Made by a program: the position numbers and the translations under genes. Below the pieces are notes generated by a model that searched no databases, was not told where the DNA came from, and saw only the letters and a program-made list of their open reading frames with translations. A stretch of DNA of 64,000 nt, taken from Thalassobius sp. Cn5-15. GTDB taxonomy: Bacteria > Pseudomonadota > Alphaproteobacteria > Rhodobacterales > Rhodobacteraceae. Position 1 is the stretch's first letter; each line of letters opens with the position of its first letter. The DNA lies in assembly GCF_022347685.1 (NCBI RefSeq), contig NZ_JAKRGF010000001.1, positions 682,001 to 746,000 of the forward strand. The letters run 5' to 3'. This document shows, one piece after another, positions 7,767-16,944 of this stretch.

Positions 7767-10277
7767 TTAGCCGTTTACACGGATGGTTTCGTTTTTCGGA
7801 TCGTAGGGGCTGTCGCAGGTGACGACGGCGTCCCACAGCTGCTCCATGATCTTCACCTTCACCTTGGTGCCTTCTACAGCCATTTCCGGCGGCAGGTAGC
7901 CCATGCCGATCGACTTCTCGAACGCGACCGAATAGCCGCCCGAGGTCAGACGACCCACGCGGGTTTGACCGTCTTCAGTGAACAGCGCCTCACGGCCCCA
8001 GGGATCCGCGTCATCCGGACCGTCGATCAGAAGGGTACAGCACTTGAAGCGGACACCGGTTTCCAGCATCGCCTCTTTGCCCTGGAAGTCTTTTTCCAAG
8101 TCGATGAAGCGCGGCAGGTCTGCCTCTGCCGGGGTCGCGTCGCGGCCCAGCTCGTTGCCGAAGGCACGGTAGGATTTCTCCTGACGCAGCCAGTTCTGGG
8201 CGCGGGCGCCGACCAGCTTCATACCGTGTTTCTCACCGGCTTTCTCCAGCAGGTCGAACAGGTAGTTCTGCATTTCGATCGGGTGGTGCAGTTCCCAACC
8301 CAGTTCACCGGTGTAGGCCACACGGATCGCGTTCACAGGGCACATGCCCAATTCGATCTGACGGGCCGACAGCCAGGGGAAACGCTTGTTCGACAGGGCG
8401 GTTTCGGGATCTGCATCCACAATCACCTCTTTCAGAACGTCGCGCGCCTTGGGGCCTGCGATGGCGAAGACGCCCCATTGGGTGGTGACATCCTGGATCT
8501 CGATGTAACCGAACTCTTCCATCTTGTCTTCGGCCGCTTTACGCAGGAAATCGGCGTCATACTCGGTCCAGGCGCCTGCCGAAACCAGATAGTAGTTGTT
8601 CTCACCGTTGCGCACGATGGTGTATTCGGTGCGGGTGGTGCCTGCGGAGGTCAGCGCATAGGTCAGGTTGATGCGGCCGACTTTGGGCAGTTTGTTACAG
8701 GTCAGCCAGTCCAGGAACTGGGTTGCACCGGGGCCTTTGACCACGTGTTTGGTGAAGGCGGTTGCGTCGATCAGGCCAACGCCTTCACGGATCGCTTTTG
8801 CTTCATCAACAGCGTACTGCCACCATTTGCCACGACGGAACGAACGGCTTTCTTCGTCGAAGTTGTCCGCAGCGTCCAGCGGACCGTAGTAGTTCGGGCG
8901 TTCCCAGCCGTTGACCCAGCCGAATTGCGCGCCGCGCTCTTTCTGGCGGTCAAATGCAGGCGAGGTACGCAGCGGACGTGCTGCGGGGCGCTCTTCGTCG
9001 GGGTGGTGCAGGATGTAGACGTGCTCGTAGCACTCTTCGTTTTTGCGCGCGGCAAATTCGGTAGTCATCCAGTTCGACGAGTAGCGTTTCGGGTCGAGCG
9101 ACGCCATGTCGATCTCGGCCTCGCCGTCCACCATCATCTGTGCCAGATAGTAGCCGGTGCCACCTGCGGCGGTGATACCGAAGGAGAAGCCTTCTGCCAG
9201 CCACATGTTGCGCAGACCCGGTGCCGGACCCACCAGCGGGTTGCCGTCAGGAGTGTAGCAGATCGGGCCGTTGAAGTCGTCTTTCAGACCGGATTCAGCG
9301 CAGGACGGCACACGTTCGGCCATCGCCATGTACTGATCAGCAATCCGGTCCAGATCCAGCGGGAACAGGTCCGCACGGAAGCTGTCGGGAACACCGTGCT
9401 CAAAACGTGCAGGCGCATCTTTTTCGTAGATGCCCAGGATCCAGCCGCCGCGCTCTTCACGGGCGTAGGATTCGTTGTCCGCGTCGCGCACAACGGGGTG
9501 TTCGGGGTTGCCAGCTTCGCGCCATTTCACCAGCTCAGGGTCTTGGTCCATGACGATGAAGGTGTGCTCCACCGGAATGGCCGGCATTTTGATGCCCAGC
9601 TGCTTTGCGGTGCGCTGTGCGTGGTTGCCGGATGCGGTGACGACGTGCTCTGCGGTGATGACCACTTTCTCGTCGGACTCGATCAGGTTGCCGCCCTTTT
9701 CCACCATTTTGGTGCAGGTCACTTCCCAATGGGTGCCGGTCCAGTGGAATTCATCCGCTTGCAGTTTGCGGTGGATTTCCACGCCGCGCTGACGGGCGCC
9801 TTTGGCCATCGCTTGGGTCACGTCTGCGGGGTTAATGTAACCATCTTCGGTGTGGTAGATCGCACCCTTCAGATCGCCGGTCTCAATCAGCGGCCAACGC
9901 TCTTTGATCTGTTCAGGGGTCAGCCATTCGTATTTCACGTCACAGGTGTCTGCGATCGAGGCATAGAGGCGGTATTCGTCCATACGCTCTTCGGTCTGCG
10001 CCATGCGCAGATTGCCCACAACAGCGAAGCCTGCGTTCAGACCGGTCTCTTCTTCCAGCTGTTTGTAGAAGTCGACAGAGTATTTGTGGATGTGGGTCGT
10101 CGCGTAGGACATGTTGAACAGCGGCAGCAGACCGGCAGCGTGCCAGGTCGAGCCGGAGGTCAGTTCGTCACGCTCGATCAGCATCACGTCATCCCACCCT
10201 GCTTTGGCAAGGTGATAGGCGATCGAGGTCCCGACGGCACCGCCGCCAACAACCAGTGCTTTCACTTGGGTTTTCAT
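7767..10277 (-). CDS. FAD-dependent oxidoreductase/GcvT fusion (dimethylglycine or sarcosine dehydrogenase type)
   Basis: An 836-aa protein. The N-terminal DAO-type FAD domain starts with VVGGGAVGTSIAYHLA (residues 9-24). His46 in the GSTWHAAGL motif corresponds to the His that carries covalent flavin in dimethylglycine and sarcosine dehydrogenases. From about residue 430 an FAO-M linker and then GcvT-type folate-binding domains follow (NLTYALTSAGTTRTEYTI, YTGELGWELHHP, GRLTSGGYS). Such enzymes oxidise N-methyl groups and pass the one-carbon unit to tetrahydrofolate. Dimethylglycine, sarcosine and related substrates are all possible. It is monocistronic with its own terminator and divergent from panC. 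Confidence 0.88.
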   Translation of the reverse strand: MKTQVKALVVGGGAVGTSIAYHLAKAGWDDVMLIERDELTSGSTWHAAGLLPLFNMSYATTHIHKYSVDFYKQLEEETGLNAGFAVVGNLRMAQTEERMDEYRLYASIADTCDVKYEWLTPEQIKERWPLIETGDLKGAIYHTEDGYINPADVTQAMAKGARQRGVEIHRKLQADEFHWTGTHWEVTCTKMVEKGGNLIESDEKVVITAEHVVTASGNHAQRTAKQLGIKMPAIPVEHTFIVMDQDPELVKWREAGNPEHPVVRDADNESYAREERGGWILGIYEKDAPARFEHGVPDSFRADLFPLDLDRIADQYMAMAERVPSCAESGLKDDFNGPICYTPDGNPLVGPAPGLRNMWLAEGFSFGITAAGGTGYYLAQMMVDGEAEIDMASLDPKRYSSNWMTTEFAARKNEECYEHVYILHHPDEERPAARPLRTSPAFDRQKERGAQFGWVNGWERPNYYGPLDAADNFDEESRSFRRGKWWQYAVDEAKAIREGVGLIDATAFTKHVVKGPGATQFLDWLTCNKLPKVGRINLTYALTSAGTTRTEYTIVRNGENNYYLVSAGAWTEYDADFLRKAAEDKMEEFGYIEIQDVTTQWGVFAIAGPKARDVLKEVIVDADPETALSNKRFPWLSARQIELGMCPVNAIRVAYTGELGWELHHPIEMQNYLFDLLEKAGEKHGMKLVGARAQNWLRQEKSYRAFGNELGRDATPAEADLPRFIDLEKDFQGKEAMLETGVRFKCCTLLIDGPDDADPWGREALFTEDGQTRVGRLTSGGYSVAFEKSIGMGYLPPEMAVEGTKVKVKIMEQLWDAVVTCDSPYDPKNETIRVNG

Positions 10278-10312
10278 TTAAGGTCTCTCCGATGGACGCA
10301 AGTAGTATGTGT

Positions 10313-10325
10313 TGATTGTCAATCA
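10313..10325. promoter_or_regulatory. Palindrome upstream of the FAD/GcvT gene (possible operator)
   Basis: TGATTG-T-CAATCA is a perfect 6-bp dyad 36-48 nt before the dehydrogenase start. On the minus strand it contains TTGACA, so it may overlap a -35 element, but no convincing -10 follows at the right spacing. Confidence 0.4.
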
Positions 10326-10443
10326 TCATGCCGATTCCCACAGCTAGCGCCCCCTGCCCAGCCGACCTCTAATCGTGGGAAAACGACACCTCGCCGCAAA
10401 AGAACCGACGTTACGTCCCTACCCCTTGTTGCAACCGCATAAA

Positions 10444-10461
10444 CACCGTAAATATACGGTG
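10444..10461. promoter_or_regulatory. Palindrome upstream of panC (possible operator)
   Basis: CACCGTA-AATA-TACGGTG is a perfect 7-bp dyad with an AT-rich centre, 58 nt before the panC start. It lies in the divergent region and could bind a regulator of either gene. Confidence 0.45.
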
Positions 10462-10518
10462 CCTTTGTGGCGAGTTTTGACGGTCGGTCCCATGAACGAC
10501 CCATAAGGGAGGCGTGGC

Positions 10519-11376
10519 ATGCAGATCTGCCGCACAGTAGACGAGATGCGCGCTGCAACACGCGCTGTTAAGAACGCTAGCCCTGAGGGTGCAAAACGAC
10601 TGGGATTTGTGCCAACCATGGGCGCCCTGCATGACGGGCATATGTCACTGGTCGCACAGGCTCAGGAAAACGCGGACGCCGTTGCTGTCTCCATCTTTGT
10701 GAACCCGACGCAGTTCAATCAGCCCGCTGATCTGGACAGTTATCCACGCGATGATGCCCGCGATCTGGCGATGCTAGAGGCAGCGGGCGTCGATCTGGTA
10801 TTCCTGCCGGATGTAGAAACCATCTATCCACCGGGCCATGAAACCATTGTAGAGACCACCCGCCTTGCAAATATCCTGCACGGTGCGGTGCGACCCGGCC
10901 ATTTTCGCGGTGTCACTTCGGTTGTCACCCGCCTGTTCAATATCGTGCAGCCCGATGTCGCGGTCTTTGGCGAAAAGGACTACCAGCAGCTGCAGGTGAT
11001 CAAACGCATGGTGGCCGATCTGCACATGCCAGTCGAAATCCTCGCTGGTCCCACCTGCCGTGAGGCAGATGGGTTGGCCATGTCCTCGCGCAACCAACGC
11101 CTGTCGGCAGAGGATCGCGCCGCTGCAGTGGTGCTGTCCCAAACCCTCAACGCCGCCGCCGTTCTGGTCAAATCCGGCACCTCAGTAGAGGACCTGCGCG
11201 ATATGATCGCCAACAGCATTGATGCGGAACCACGCGCCAGCCTGCAGGGGCTGGACACGGTGACGCCAGAAACGCTGGAAAACCTGCACGGCGCCCTCAC
11301 CCAATCCGTCGCTGTCATGTTGTCAGTGCAATTCTCCGACGTTCTTCTGATTGATCAAAAGGTCCTCACACCATGA
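10519..11376 (+). CDS. panC: Pantothenate synthetase (pantoate-beta-alanine ligase)
   Basis: A 285-aa enzyme that joins pantoate and beta-alanine using ATP, the last step to vitamin B5. Visible motifs are the HIGH-type loop [10 protein letters not shown] (residues 32-41), [18 protein letters not shown] and the KMSKS-like [16 protein letters not shown] stands 6 nt before the ATG. The last codons overlap the panB start by 4 nt (ATGA), so the two are translationally coupled. Length is normal for the family. Confidence 0.97.
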   Translation: MQICRTVDEMRAATRAVKNASPEGAKRLGFVPTMGALHDGHMSLVAQAQENADAVAVSIFVNPTQFNQPADLDSYPRDDARDLAMLEAAGVDLVFLPDVETIYPPGHETIVETTRLANILHGAVRPGHFRGVTSVVTRLFNIVQPDVAVFGEKDYQQLQVIKRMVADLHMPVEILAGPTCREADGLAMSSRNQRLSAEDRAAAVVLSQTLNAAAVLVKSGTSVEDLRDMIANSIDAEPRASLQGLDTVTPETLENLHGALTQSVAVMLSVQFSDVLLIDQKVLTP

Positions 11377-12179
11377 GCAAGCAAAGCCAGATCCGCCGCA
11401 CCACCGTCCCCGAAATCCGCGCCCGCAAAGGGGGCGTGCCGATTGTTTCGCTGACCTCCTACCACGCGCATACGGCCGCGATTGTCGACGCTTACGCGGA
11501 CTTCATTCTTGTGGGCGACAGTCTGGGCATGGTGATGCACGGCATGGAAAGCACGCTGGGTGTACCGCTGGATCTGATGATCATGCACGGCAAAGCAGTG
11601 GTGCGCGGCACCCGGTCGTCGCTGGTCGTGGTGGACATGCCATTTGGCACCTATGAGGAAAGCCCGTCAGAGGCCTTCCGTAACGCGGCCCGCATCATGA
11701 AGGAAACCGGCTGCGGCGCGGTGAAACTGGAAGGCGGCGCGCGTATGAGCGAGACTATCCGTTTCCTCACTGAACGCGGCATTCCGGTGATGGCTCATAT
11801 CGGTCTGACGCCCCAGGCGACCAACGTGATGGGTGGTTTCAAAACCCAAGGCCGCGACGAAGACAGCTGGCCCCAGCACGAAGCCGACGCGCAAGCGGTG
11901 GCAGAGGCAGGCGCCTTTGCTCTGGTGCTGGAGGGCATGGTGGAGCCATTGGCGGCAAAGATCACCAAACAGATCGACATCCCCACCATCGGCATCGGTG
12001 CATCGGTGGAATGTGACGGTCAAATTCTGGTGCTGGAAGATATGCTGGGCCTAAACGCCTGGACGCCGAAGTTTGTAAAGAAATACGGCGACCTTGGCCC
12101 TGCGATTGAACAGGCCGTGTCGGACTACGCAACCGAGGTCAAATCCCGCGCCTTTCCGGCGAAGGAACACACCTACTAA
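11373..12179 (+). CDS. panB: 3-methyl-2-oxobutanoate hydroxymethyltransferase
   Basis: A 268-aa enzyme that makes ketopantoate from ketoisovalerate and methylenetetrahydrofolate, the first committed step of pantothenate synthesis. The metal-binding segment [12 protein letters not shown], the GAVKLEGG segment and HIGLTPQ are all present. It forms the panC-panB operon through a 4-nt overlap. Supply of methylene-THF could link it in metabolism to the divergent GcvT-type dehydrogenase, but that is only an inference from position. A hairpin lies 10 nt after the stop. Confidence 0.97.
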   Translation: MSKQSQIRRTTVPEIRARKGGVPIVSLTSYHAHTAAIVDAYADFILVGDSLGMVMHGMESTLGVPLDLMIMHGKAVVRGTRSSLVVVDMPFGTYEESPSEAFRNAARIMKETGCGAVKLEGGARMSETIRFLTERGIPVMAHIGLTPQATNVMGGFKTQGRDEDSWPQHEADAQAVAEAGAFALVLEGMVEPLAAKITKQIDIPTIGIGASVECDGQILVLEDMLGLNAWTPKFVKKYGDLGPAIEQAVSDYATEVKSRAFPAKEHTY

Positions 12180-12188
12180 ACGCATGCC

Positions 12189-12210
12189 GAAGGGGGGAAC
12201 TCCCCCCTTC
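12189..12210. terminator. GC hairpin after panB
   Basis: GAAGGGGGG, a 4-nt loop AACT and CCCCCCTTC form a perfect 9-bp stem. There is no T-run, so it may be a transcript-stabilising stem or an atypical terminator. Confidence 0.55.
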
Positions 12211-12228
12211 CACAGAAGAAACTGAACT

Positions 12229-12297
12229 GGGGAAAGTTAGCCGGGAGCTTTAAAGCGCGATGAAACTTTCGCTGGCCCCAAGTTTTCCCGCGGAGTC
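12229..12297. repeat. Palindromic intergenic element, copy 2
   Basis: GGGGAAAGTT (12229-12238) and AGTTTTCCC (12281-12289) form imperfect arms around a centre with CGATGAAACT. It lies between the convergent panB and queF genes and matches the order of conserved blocks in the element at 7206-7275. Confidence 0.55.
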
Positions 12298-12315
12298 ACA
12301 CCATCCTAACGGCGT

Positions 12316-12780
12316 TTAGCCACGGCCGCGGTAAGGCGGCACGCCTTGGTCGGGGATCCAGACCCCTTCGGGCAGCGGGCCGGTTTGCCAGAATACATCG
12401 ATCGGAATGCCACCACGCGGATACCAATAGCCACCGATACGCAGCCACTGTGGCTCCAGAAATTCGACCAGACGGCGCCCGATCGAGACCGTGCAATCTT
12501 CGTGAAAAGCGCCGTGATTGCGGAACGCCCCAAGGAACAGCTTCAGCGATTTGCTTTCCACCAGCCACTCAGACGGCACATAATCAATGACCAGATGGGC
12601 AAAATCCGGCTGCCCCGTCATCGGGCAGAGCGAAGTAAACTCCGGTGCGGTGAAGCGCACGTTATAGGCCACGTCGGCCTGCGGGTTTTGCACCCGTTCC
12701 AGCACCGCCTCTTCGGGGCTTGCAGGCATAACAGTGTCGCCGCCCAGCTGTTTCAGATCGCTATAAATCGACTGCGTCAT
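12316..12780 (-). CDS. queF: NADPH-dependent 7-cyano-7-deazaguanine reductase
   Basis: A 154-aa single-domain QueF, which reduces preQ0 to preQ1 in queuosine synthesis. The nucleophile Cys52 lies in [13 protein letters not shown], with Asp59 and the E-SKSLK motif (Glu75-Lys80) that holds the substrate. The short length is that of the unimodular YkvM-type enzyme. It lies 36 nt after queE on the same strand, at the end of the queCDEF cluster. This confirms that the cluster makes preQ1 rather than stopping at preQ0 for archaeosine-like DNA modification. Confidence 0.97.
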   Translation of the reverse strand: MTQSIYSDLKQLGGDTVMPASPEEAVLERVQNPQADVAYNVRFTAPEFTSLCPMTGQPDFAHLVIDYVPSEWLVESKSLKLFLGAFRNHGAFHEDCTVSIGRRLVEFLEPQWLRIGGYWYPRGGIPIDVFWQTGPLPEGVWIPDQGVPPYRGRG

Positions 12781-12816
12781 CAGATCTCTCCTCTGTTTTG
12801 GCGCTGATGGTTTGGC

Positions 12817-13524
12817 TCAGACACCACGTTTGTTGCCCCAGACCAGCACATGCAGCTGCGGCAGCACGCGTGGGGTAAACCAGCCATCGCCGGTGACTTT
12901 CTCTATGAGCCACAAAAGCCGGTCGGTGGTGGCTTGCAGATCTACTGGCTGGAGGGGGTCCACTTCGGAATTCCCGGGCTGCACGTAAAGCGGCAGCTGC
13001 GGATATTTCGCACTCACCTCGCGCGCCCAGGCGTAGTCCACATCGTCAAAAATCACGATTTTCAGCGCCACAGTCGGGCATCCTGCGGCCTGCGTAAGAC
13101 AGATATCAAAGGCCGCCCAATCCACCACCTCGCCGCTGGAGGGTGGCTTTGGGCTCAACACCAGCGTATCGAGGCTGCCAAACCACGGCTTGGCGATTGA
13201 GCCTTGGGTTTCGCAGGCGAACCGGTAACCTTCGCGGGTCCCCAGTGCGATCACCTCTGCGAAATCCTGAATCGCTGGATTGCCGCCAGAGATCGACACC
13301 GTCAACGGACGCCCGCCCGACAGATCGCGCACCCGATCCCAGACCGCCTGCGCTGTCATCAAAGCCCAGTCGTGGCGATAAGCACTGTCCACCGCATGAA
13401 GGGAATCGCACCAGCTACAGCGATAGTCACAGCCACCGGCGCGGATGAACACGGTTGGCTCCCCAATCAGGGCGCCTTCGCCTTGGATCGTCGGCCCGAA
13501 GATTTCGGCAATGCGCAGGGTCAT
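12817..13524 (-). CDS. queE: 7-carboxy-7-deazaguanine synthase (radical SAM)
   Basis: A 235-aa radical SAM enzyme that converts carboxytetrahydropterin to 7-carboxy-7-deazaguanine. The cluster motif is C-x3-C-x2-C at Cys32, Cys36 and Cys39 ([11 protein letters not shown]). The opening [13 protein letters not shown] is the typical QueE N-terminus. I place the start at 13524 because its ATG overlaps the queD stop by 4 nt (ATGA), which indicates coupling; an upstream extension to 13599 would lie inside queD. The glycine-rich [12 protein letters not shown] segment replaces the usual GGE radical SAM motif, as is known for QueE. Confidence 0.96.
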   Translation of the reverse strand: MTLRIAEIFGPTIQGEGALIGEPTVFIRAGGCDYRCSWCDSLHAVDSAYRHDWALMTAQAVWDRVRDLSGGRPLTVSISGGNPAIQDFAEVIALGTREGYRFACETQGSIAKPWFGSLDTLVLSPKPPSSGEVVDWAAFDICLTQAAGCPTVALKIVIFDDVDYAWAREVSAKYPQLPLYVQPGNSEVDPLQPVDLQATTDRLLWLIEKVTGDGWFTPRVLPQLHVLVWGNKRGV

Positions 13525-13874
13525 GGTCGGTACTCGGCCCAGGTTTTCGGGGTTTCCGAAACCTTCACTGCTGCCACCTCCGCCCAGCGTTCTTTGCACC
13601 AGTCGTAAAAGTGACGCGCCATGTTTTCGGCAGTCGACGGTCCCTCCAGCACATCGTTCAGATGACGATGATCAAAAGTGTCGTCGATGTAGGATTTCAG
13701 CGGTGCCAGTTCGTGATAATCGCGCACGAAACCATCGCTGTTCAACTCTCGCGCTGCCAGCTCAACAACCACAACATAATTGTGCCCATGCAGGCGAGCG
13801 CATTGGTGATCTTCGGGCAGATGGCTCAACTGGTGTGAGGCAGAGAAGTGGAACTCTTTGGTAATGCGGTACAT
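13521..13874 (-). CDS. queD: 6-carboxy-5,6,7,8-tetrahydropterin synthase
   Basis: A 117-aa PTPS-family enzyme that turns dihydroneopterin triphosphate into 6-carboxytetrahydropterin, the substrate of QueE. Zinc ligands are His14 (FSASHQL), His29 and His31 (CARLHGHNY), and the catalytic Cys25 is present. The start at 13874 overlaps the queC stop by one base (TAATG) and gives the normal N-terminus MYRITKEF; an earlier in-frame start at 13910 would lie inside queC. Middle gene of queC-queD-queE. Confidence 0.96.
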   Translation of the reverse strand: MYRITKEFHFSASHQLSHLPEDHQCARLHGHNYVVVVELAARELNSDGFVRDYHELAPLKSYIDDTFDHRHLNDVLEGPSTAENMARHFYDWCKERWAEVAAVKVSETPKTWAEYRP

Positions 13875-14575
13875 TACACCCCCTCCTTTTCGGCAATCGC
13901 CTGTCGCCAATAATCGGAATCGGCATAAACCGTTGGATCCGCCACCGCCGCCAGATCAAAGGCCTCGCGCCGTTCCACACAGGTGCCGCAACGACCGCAG
14001 TGATGTGCGCCGCCTTTGTAACAGGACCAAGTGTCGGCAAAGGGTGTCCCGACACGGGCACCTTCGGTGACGATATCAGCCTTGGAGCGATGCACAAAAG
14101 GCGTCAGCAGCGACACGTCCGCATACCCATCCAGCGCCGCCTTCTGCATGGTATCAAACGCCTGGGTAAACGCTGGGCGGCAGTCAGGGTAGATAAAATG
14201 ATCGCCGCCATGCACCGCAGTGGCCACAGCTTCGTCACCATTGGCCGCAGCAATGCCGTAGGCGATGGTCAGCATGATCGCATTGCGGTTCGGAACGACG
14301 GTCACTTTCATCGTGTCTTCGGCATAGTGACCATCCGGCACGTCAATGTCATCGGTCAGCGCCGATCCAGTCAACGCTGCACCGATCGTGCGCATGTCGA
14401 TGATCTGATGCGGCACCGCCAGACGCTTGGCGCAGGCGGCGGCATAATCCAGCTCTTTGCGGTGGCGTTGGCCGTAGTCAAAGGACACCAGACGCGAAAG
14501 GTTGCCATCATTGGCAATAGAATGCGCCAGCGACACGGAATCGAGCCCGCCAGAGCAGATAACGAGGGTTTTCAT
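13874..14575 (-). CDS. queC: 7-cyano-7-deazaguanine synthase
   Basis: A 233-aa ATP-dependent enzyme that converts 7-carboxy-7-deazaguanine to preQ0. It has the PP-loop SGGLDS (residues 8-13) and a C-terminal zinc cluster with Cys185, Cys193, Cys196 and Cys199 (CYKGGAHHCGRCGTC). The start at 14575 gives the standard MKTLVICSGGLDS opening and has AAGGAC upstream. It heads the que cluster. I looked for a preQ1 riboswitch in the 120 nt upstream and saw no convincing aptamer. Confidence 0.96.
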   Translation of the reverse strand: MKTLVICSGGLDSVSLAHSIANDGNLSRLVSFDYGQRHRKELDYAAACAKRLAVPHQIIDMRTIGAALTGSALTDDIDVPDGHYAEDTMKVTVVPNRNAIMLTIAYGIAAANGDEAVATAVHGGDHFIYPDCRPAFTQAFDTMQKAALDGYADVSLLTPFVHRSKADIVTEGARVGTPFADTWSCYKGGAHHCGRCGTCVERREAFDLAAVADPTVYADSDYWRQAIAEKEGV

Positions 14576-15075
14576 ATTGTCAGTCCTTGTTTTGGTGACC
14601 GGGTAGGCTGCGACCGGTGGCGGGCTGTTATCCAATAGTTAGGACCTTGGCAACAGGCGGGCGATGCGATGTGCGCTGCCTCACACCTATTTTATCGTGC
14701 TTTGCAATGGCCAGGTGAGGGCAGCGCTACATACATTCACCTCAGACAAAGCGGAAAAGTATCTGTGCACCAAATACTTAGCCAACCATCCACAGCGGGC
14801 ACTGTAAAACCCGCAGCTTCGAACGGCACCGTGTTCATAAAATGAAAAAATCAAAACGTCCCCATCGGCGTGGTCACCGCCCTGATCCGGGCCTGATCCG
14901 GGCCTGATCCGGGGGCACGCGCACAGGCCCAAATTCCGGGATGGTGGACATCATTCCTGCATGATGACGCGCGGCAAAGCCGGAAACACATCCGCAAAAC
15001 CGGAATCCTGTATAGCGGAGATCTGCAAAAACATGTAAGAAGAGCCAAAGACAAGACAGCTTGAAGGCGCCCGTG
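14576..15075. other. 500-nt divergent gap between queC and the XRE regulator
   Basis: No gene is supported here. The short frames in it have no ribosome site and no recognisable protein. It must hold the promoters of queC (minus) and of the XRE-cupin gene (plus). The only clear structure is the 11-bp tandem repeat at 14881-14913. Confidence 0.5.
14881..14913. repeat. Three perfect tandem copies of an 11-bp unit
   Basis: CCTGATCCGGG is repeated three times without a mismatch. The 11-bp period is close to one helical turn. The array lies 163 nt before the XRE-cupin start. Confidence 0.9.
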
Positions 15076-15642
15076 ATGCCGGAAAACCCAGATGAAATCC
15101 TTACTCTCTTGCCTGCCCGGCTGAAAAACGCGCGCCGCGAGCGGGGGCTGTCATTGGAAGCGGTCGCCAACCTCAGCGGTGTGTCCCGCTCTATGGTAAG
15201 TCAGATCGAACGTGGTGAAAGCAGCCCGACGATTTCAACACTCTGGAACCTGACCCGCGCCCTACAGGTGGATTTCGCTGGTCTGCTGGAGGATACGGAA
15301 ACCACGGACCGCATTGAAGTTTTACGTCACACCGAGGTGCCCGCCATAGAAAACATGGGAATTGGCTGTCGGATCAAGATCCTGTCGCCCCCTGAGGAGG
15401 CTGGTGGACATGAAGTCTATGACATCACCCTCCGAGCCGACGGCGCACTGAACAGCCAACCGCATTCGCGCGGGGCCAATGAACAGATGACCGTGTTGGA
15501 CGGTGCCGTTCGGGTGATCTCCGGCACGGCAGATGAGGTGCTGCAAGCGGGGGATACAGCACGCTATGCGGCGGATGTGGCCCATAGTATCGCCGCGGTT
15601 GACGGTCCGGCACGGGTGTTCCTGATTGTAAAAAATACCTGA
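15076..15642 (+). CDS. XRE family transcriptional regulator with cupin domain
   Basis: A 188-aa regulator with an N-terminal helix-turn-helix of the XRE type (about residues 15-65, with LSLEAVANLSGVSRSMVSQIE) and a C-terminal cupin (about 110-185). Such HTH-cupin proteins sense small molecules such as amino acids, polyamines or sugars. It lies just upstream of kbl-tdh, on the same strand, with a 117-nt gap that contains a good promoter. The likely role is control of threonine catabolism. The start can be the ATG at 15076 or the adjoining GTG at 15073. Confidence 0.9.
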   Translation: MPENPDEILTLLPARLKNARRERGLSLEAVANLSGVSRSMVSQIERGESSPTISTLWNLTRALQVDFAGLLEDTETTDRIEVLRHTEVPAIENMGIGCRIKILSPPEEAGGHEVYDITLRADGALNSQPHSRGANEQMTVLDGAVRVISGTADEVLQAGDTARYAADVAHSIAAVDGPARVFLIVKNT

Positions 15643-15700
15643 GCCTCGAATTGCACGCCAAAATCCGCTGTGACGGAAATTTGTCCGCAATGTCGAATTC

Positions 15701-15729
15701 TTGTATTTGAGAATCTCTTCCGTTATGAT
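15701..15729 (+). promoter_or_regulatory. Promoter of the kbl-tdh operon
   Basis: TTGTAT (15701-15706), 17 nt, TATGAT (15724-15729) gives a good sigma-70-type promoter 31 nt before kbl. ATTCT and AGAAT arms around it form a short dyad over the -35 region, a plausible site for the upstream XRE-cupin regulator. Confidence 0.6.
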
Positions 15730-15759
15730 AGATGTGCATCTCATTCTTGGAGGTCGCAC

Positions 15760-16944
15760 ATGTCAGACGCATTCTTGTCCCATATCACGGACACTCTCGC
15801 TCAGATCGAGGCAGAGGGTCTTTATAAGCGTGAGCGGATGATCACATCCCCACAGGCCGGTGAGATCACTGTGGGCGACACACAGGTCATCAATCTCTGC
15901 GCCAACAACTATCTGGGTCTGGCCGATCATCCGGCGCTGATAGACGCCGCCAAATCAGCGATGGCGCCGAAGGGTTTCGGCATGGCCTCGGTCCGGTTTA
16001 TCTGCGGAACGCAGGATATCCACCGCACGCTGGAACAGAAACTGGCGCAGTTTCTGAACAAGGATGACGCCATTTTGTTTGCCGCCTGTTTCGATGCCAA
16101 CGGCGGTCTGTTTGAACCGCTGCTGGGACCGGAAGATGCGATTGTCTCGGACAGTTTGAACCATGCCTCGATCATCGACGGCGTGCGCCTGTGCAAGGCC
16201 AAGCGCTACCGCTACGCCAACAATGATATGAAAGAGCTGGAGGACACGTTGAAACACGCCCGCAATGAGGGCGCGCGCCATATTATGATCGCGACCGACG
16301 GTGTGTTTTCAATGGACGGCTATCTGGCCAACCTGCCAGCGATCACCCAACTGGCCAAAGACTATGACGCGGTGGTGATGGTAGATGACTGCCACTCCAC
16401 CGGTTTTATGGGGCCACGGGGGGCGGGCACGCCGGATCACTTCGGCGTTGATGTGGACATCCTGACGGGCACTTTGGGCAAAGCACTTGGGGGGGCTATT
16501 GGTGGCTACATCGCCGGGCCGCAGCCAGTGATCGACCTTCTGCGGCAGCGGGCGCGGCCCTATCTGTTCTCCAACTCCCTGCCGCCGTCTATCGTGGCCG
16601 CAGGGATCGAAGCGATCCGTCTCGTAGAGGACGGCGCAAATCTGCGCGCCCAACTGTTTGAAAACGCAAAATACTGGCGTGCAGGACTGGAAGCCTTGGG
16701 CTTTAACCTTTTGCCCGGGGAACACCCGATCATCCCCGTGATGCTGGGCGAAGCAAAACTGGCGCAAGAGATGGCGGCGCGGTTGTTTGATGAAGGCGTC
16801 TATGTTTCCGGCTTCTTTTTCCCGGTGGTGCCGCGCGGGCAAGCGCGGATCAGAACCCAGATGAACGCCGCGCTGACACGCGCGGAACTGGATCGCGCTT
16901 TGGCGGCCTTTGGTAAGGTCGGCAAAGAGTTGGGGGTGATCTGA
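15760..16944 (+). CDS. kbl: Glycine C-acetyltransferase (2-amino-3-ketobutyrate CoA ligase)
   Basis: A 394-aa PLP enzyme of the alpha-oxoamine synthase family. It splits 2-amino-3-ketobutyrate with CoA into glycine and acetyl-CoA. The PLP lysine is Lys241 in [25 protein letters not shown] carries the Asp and His that hold the cofactor. The ATG at 15760 follows GGAGG, whereas the longer frame back to 15670 would include the promoter. Its TGA overlaps the tdh ATG (TGATG), so the pair is coupled and runs the two-step route from threonine to glycine. Confidence 0.96.
   Translation: MSDAFLSHITDTLAQIEAEGLYKRERMITSPQAGEITVGDTQVINLCANNYLGLADHPALIDAAKSAMAPKGFGMASVRFICGTQDIHRTLEQKLAQFLNKDDAILFAACFDANGGLFEPLLGPEDAIVSDSLNHASIIDGVRLCKAKRYRYANNDMKELEDTLKHARNEGARHIMIATDGVFSMDGYLANLPAITQLAKDYDAVVMVDDCHSTGFMGPRGAGTPDHFGVDVDILTGTLGKALGGAIGGYIAGPQPVIDLLRQRARPYLFSNSLPPSIVAAGIEAIRLVEDGANLRAQLFENAKYWRAGLEALGFNLLPGEHPIIPVMLGEAKLAQEMAARLFDEGVYVSGFFFPVVPRGQARIRTQMNAALTRAELDRALAAFGKVGKELGVI

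Noticed and set aside
7719-10442. A 907-codon open frame on the plus strand, opposite the FAD/GcvT gene
   Set aside because: It mirrors a real gene almost end to end. The product is rich in Arg, His, Phe and Gly without any domain pattern. Long antisense frames of this kind arise from high-GC codon use.
14576-14700. A preQ1 riboswitch before queC
   Set aside because: No segment fits the conserved preQ1 aptamer parts; only an ordinary leader and ribosome site are seen.
14881-14913. A short CRISPR-like array
   Set aside because: The three units are directly adjacent with no spacers, and no cas genes exist in the window.
15670-15759. A 30-residue N-terminal extension of Kbl
   Set aside because: It would include the promoter and the ribosome site; the ATG at 15760 has GGAGG upstream and gives the normal family length.
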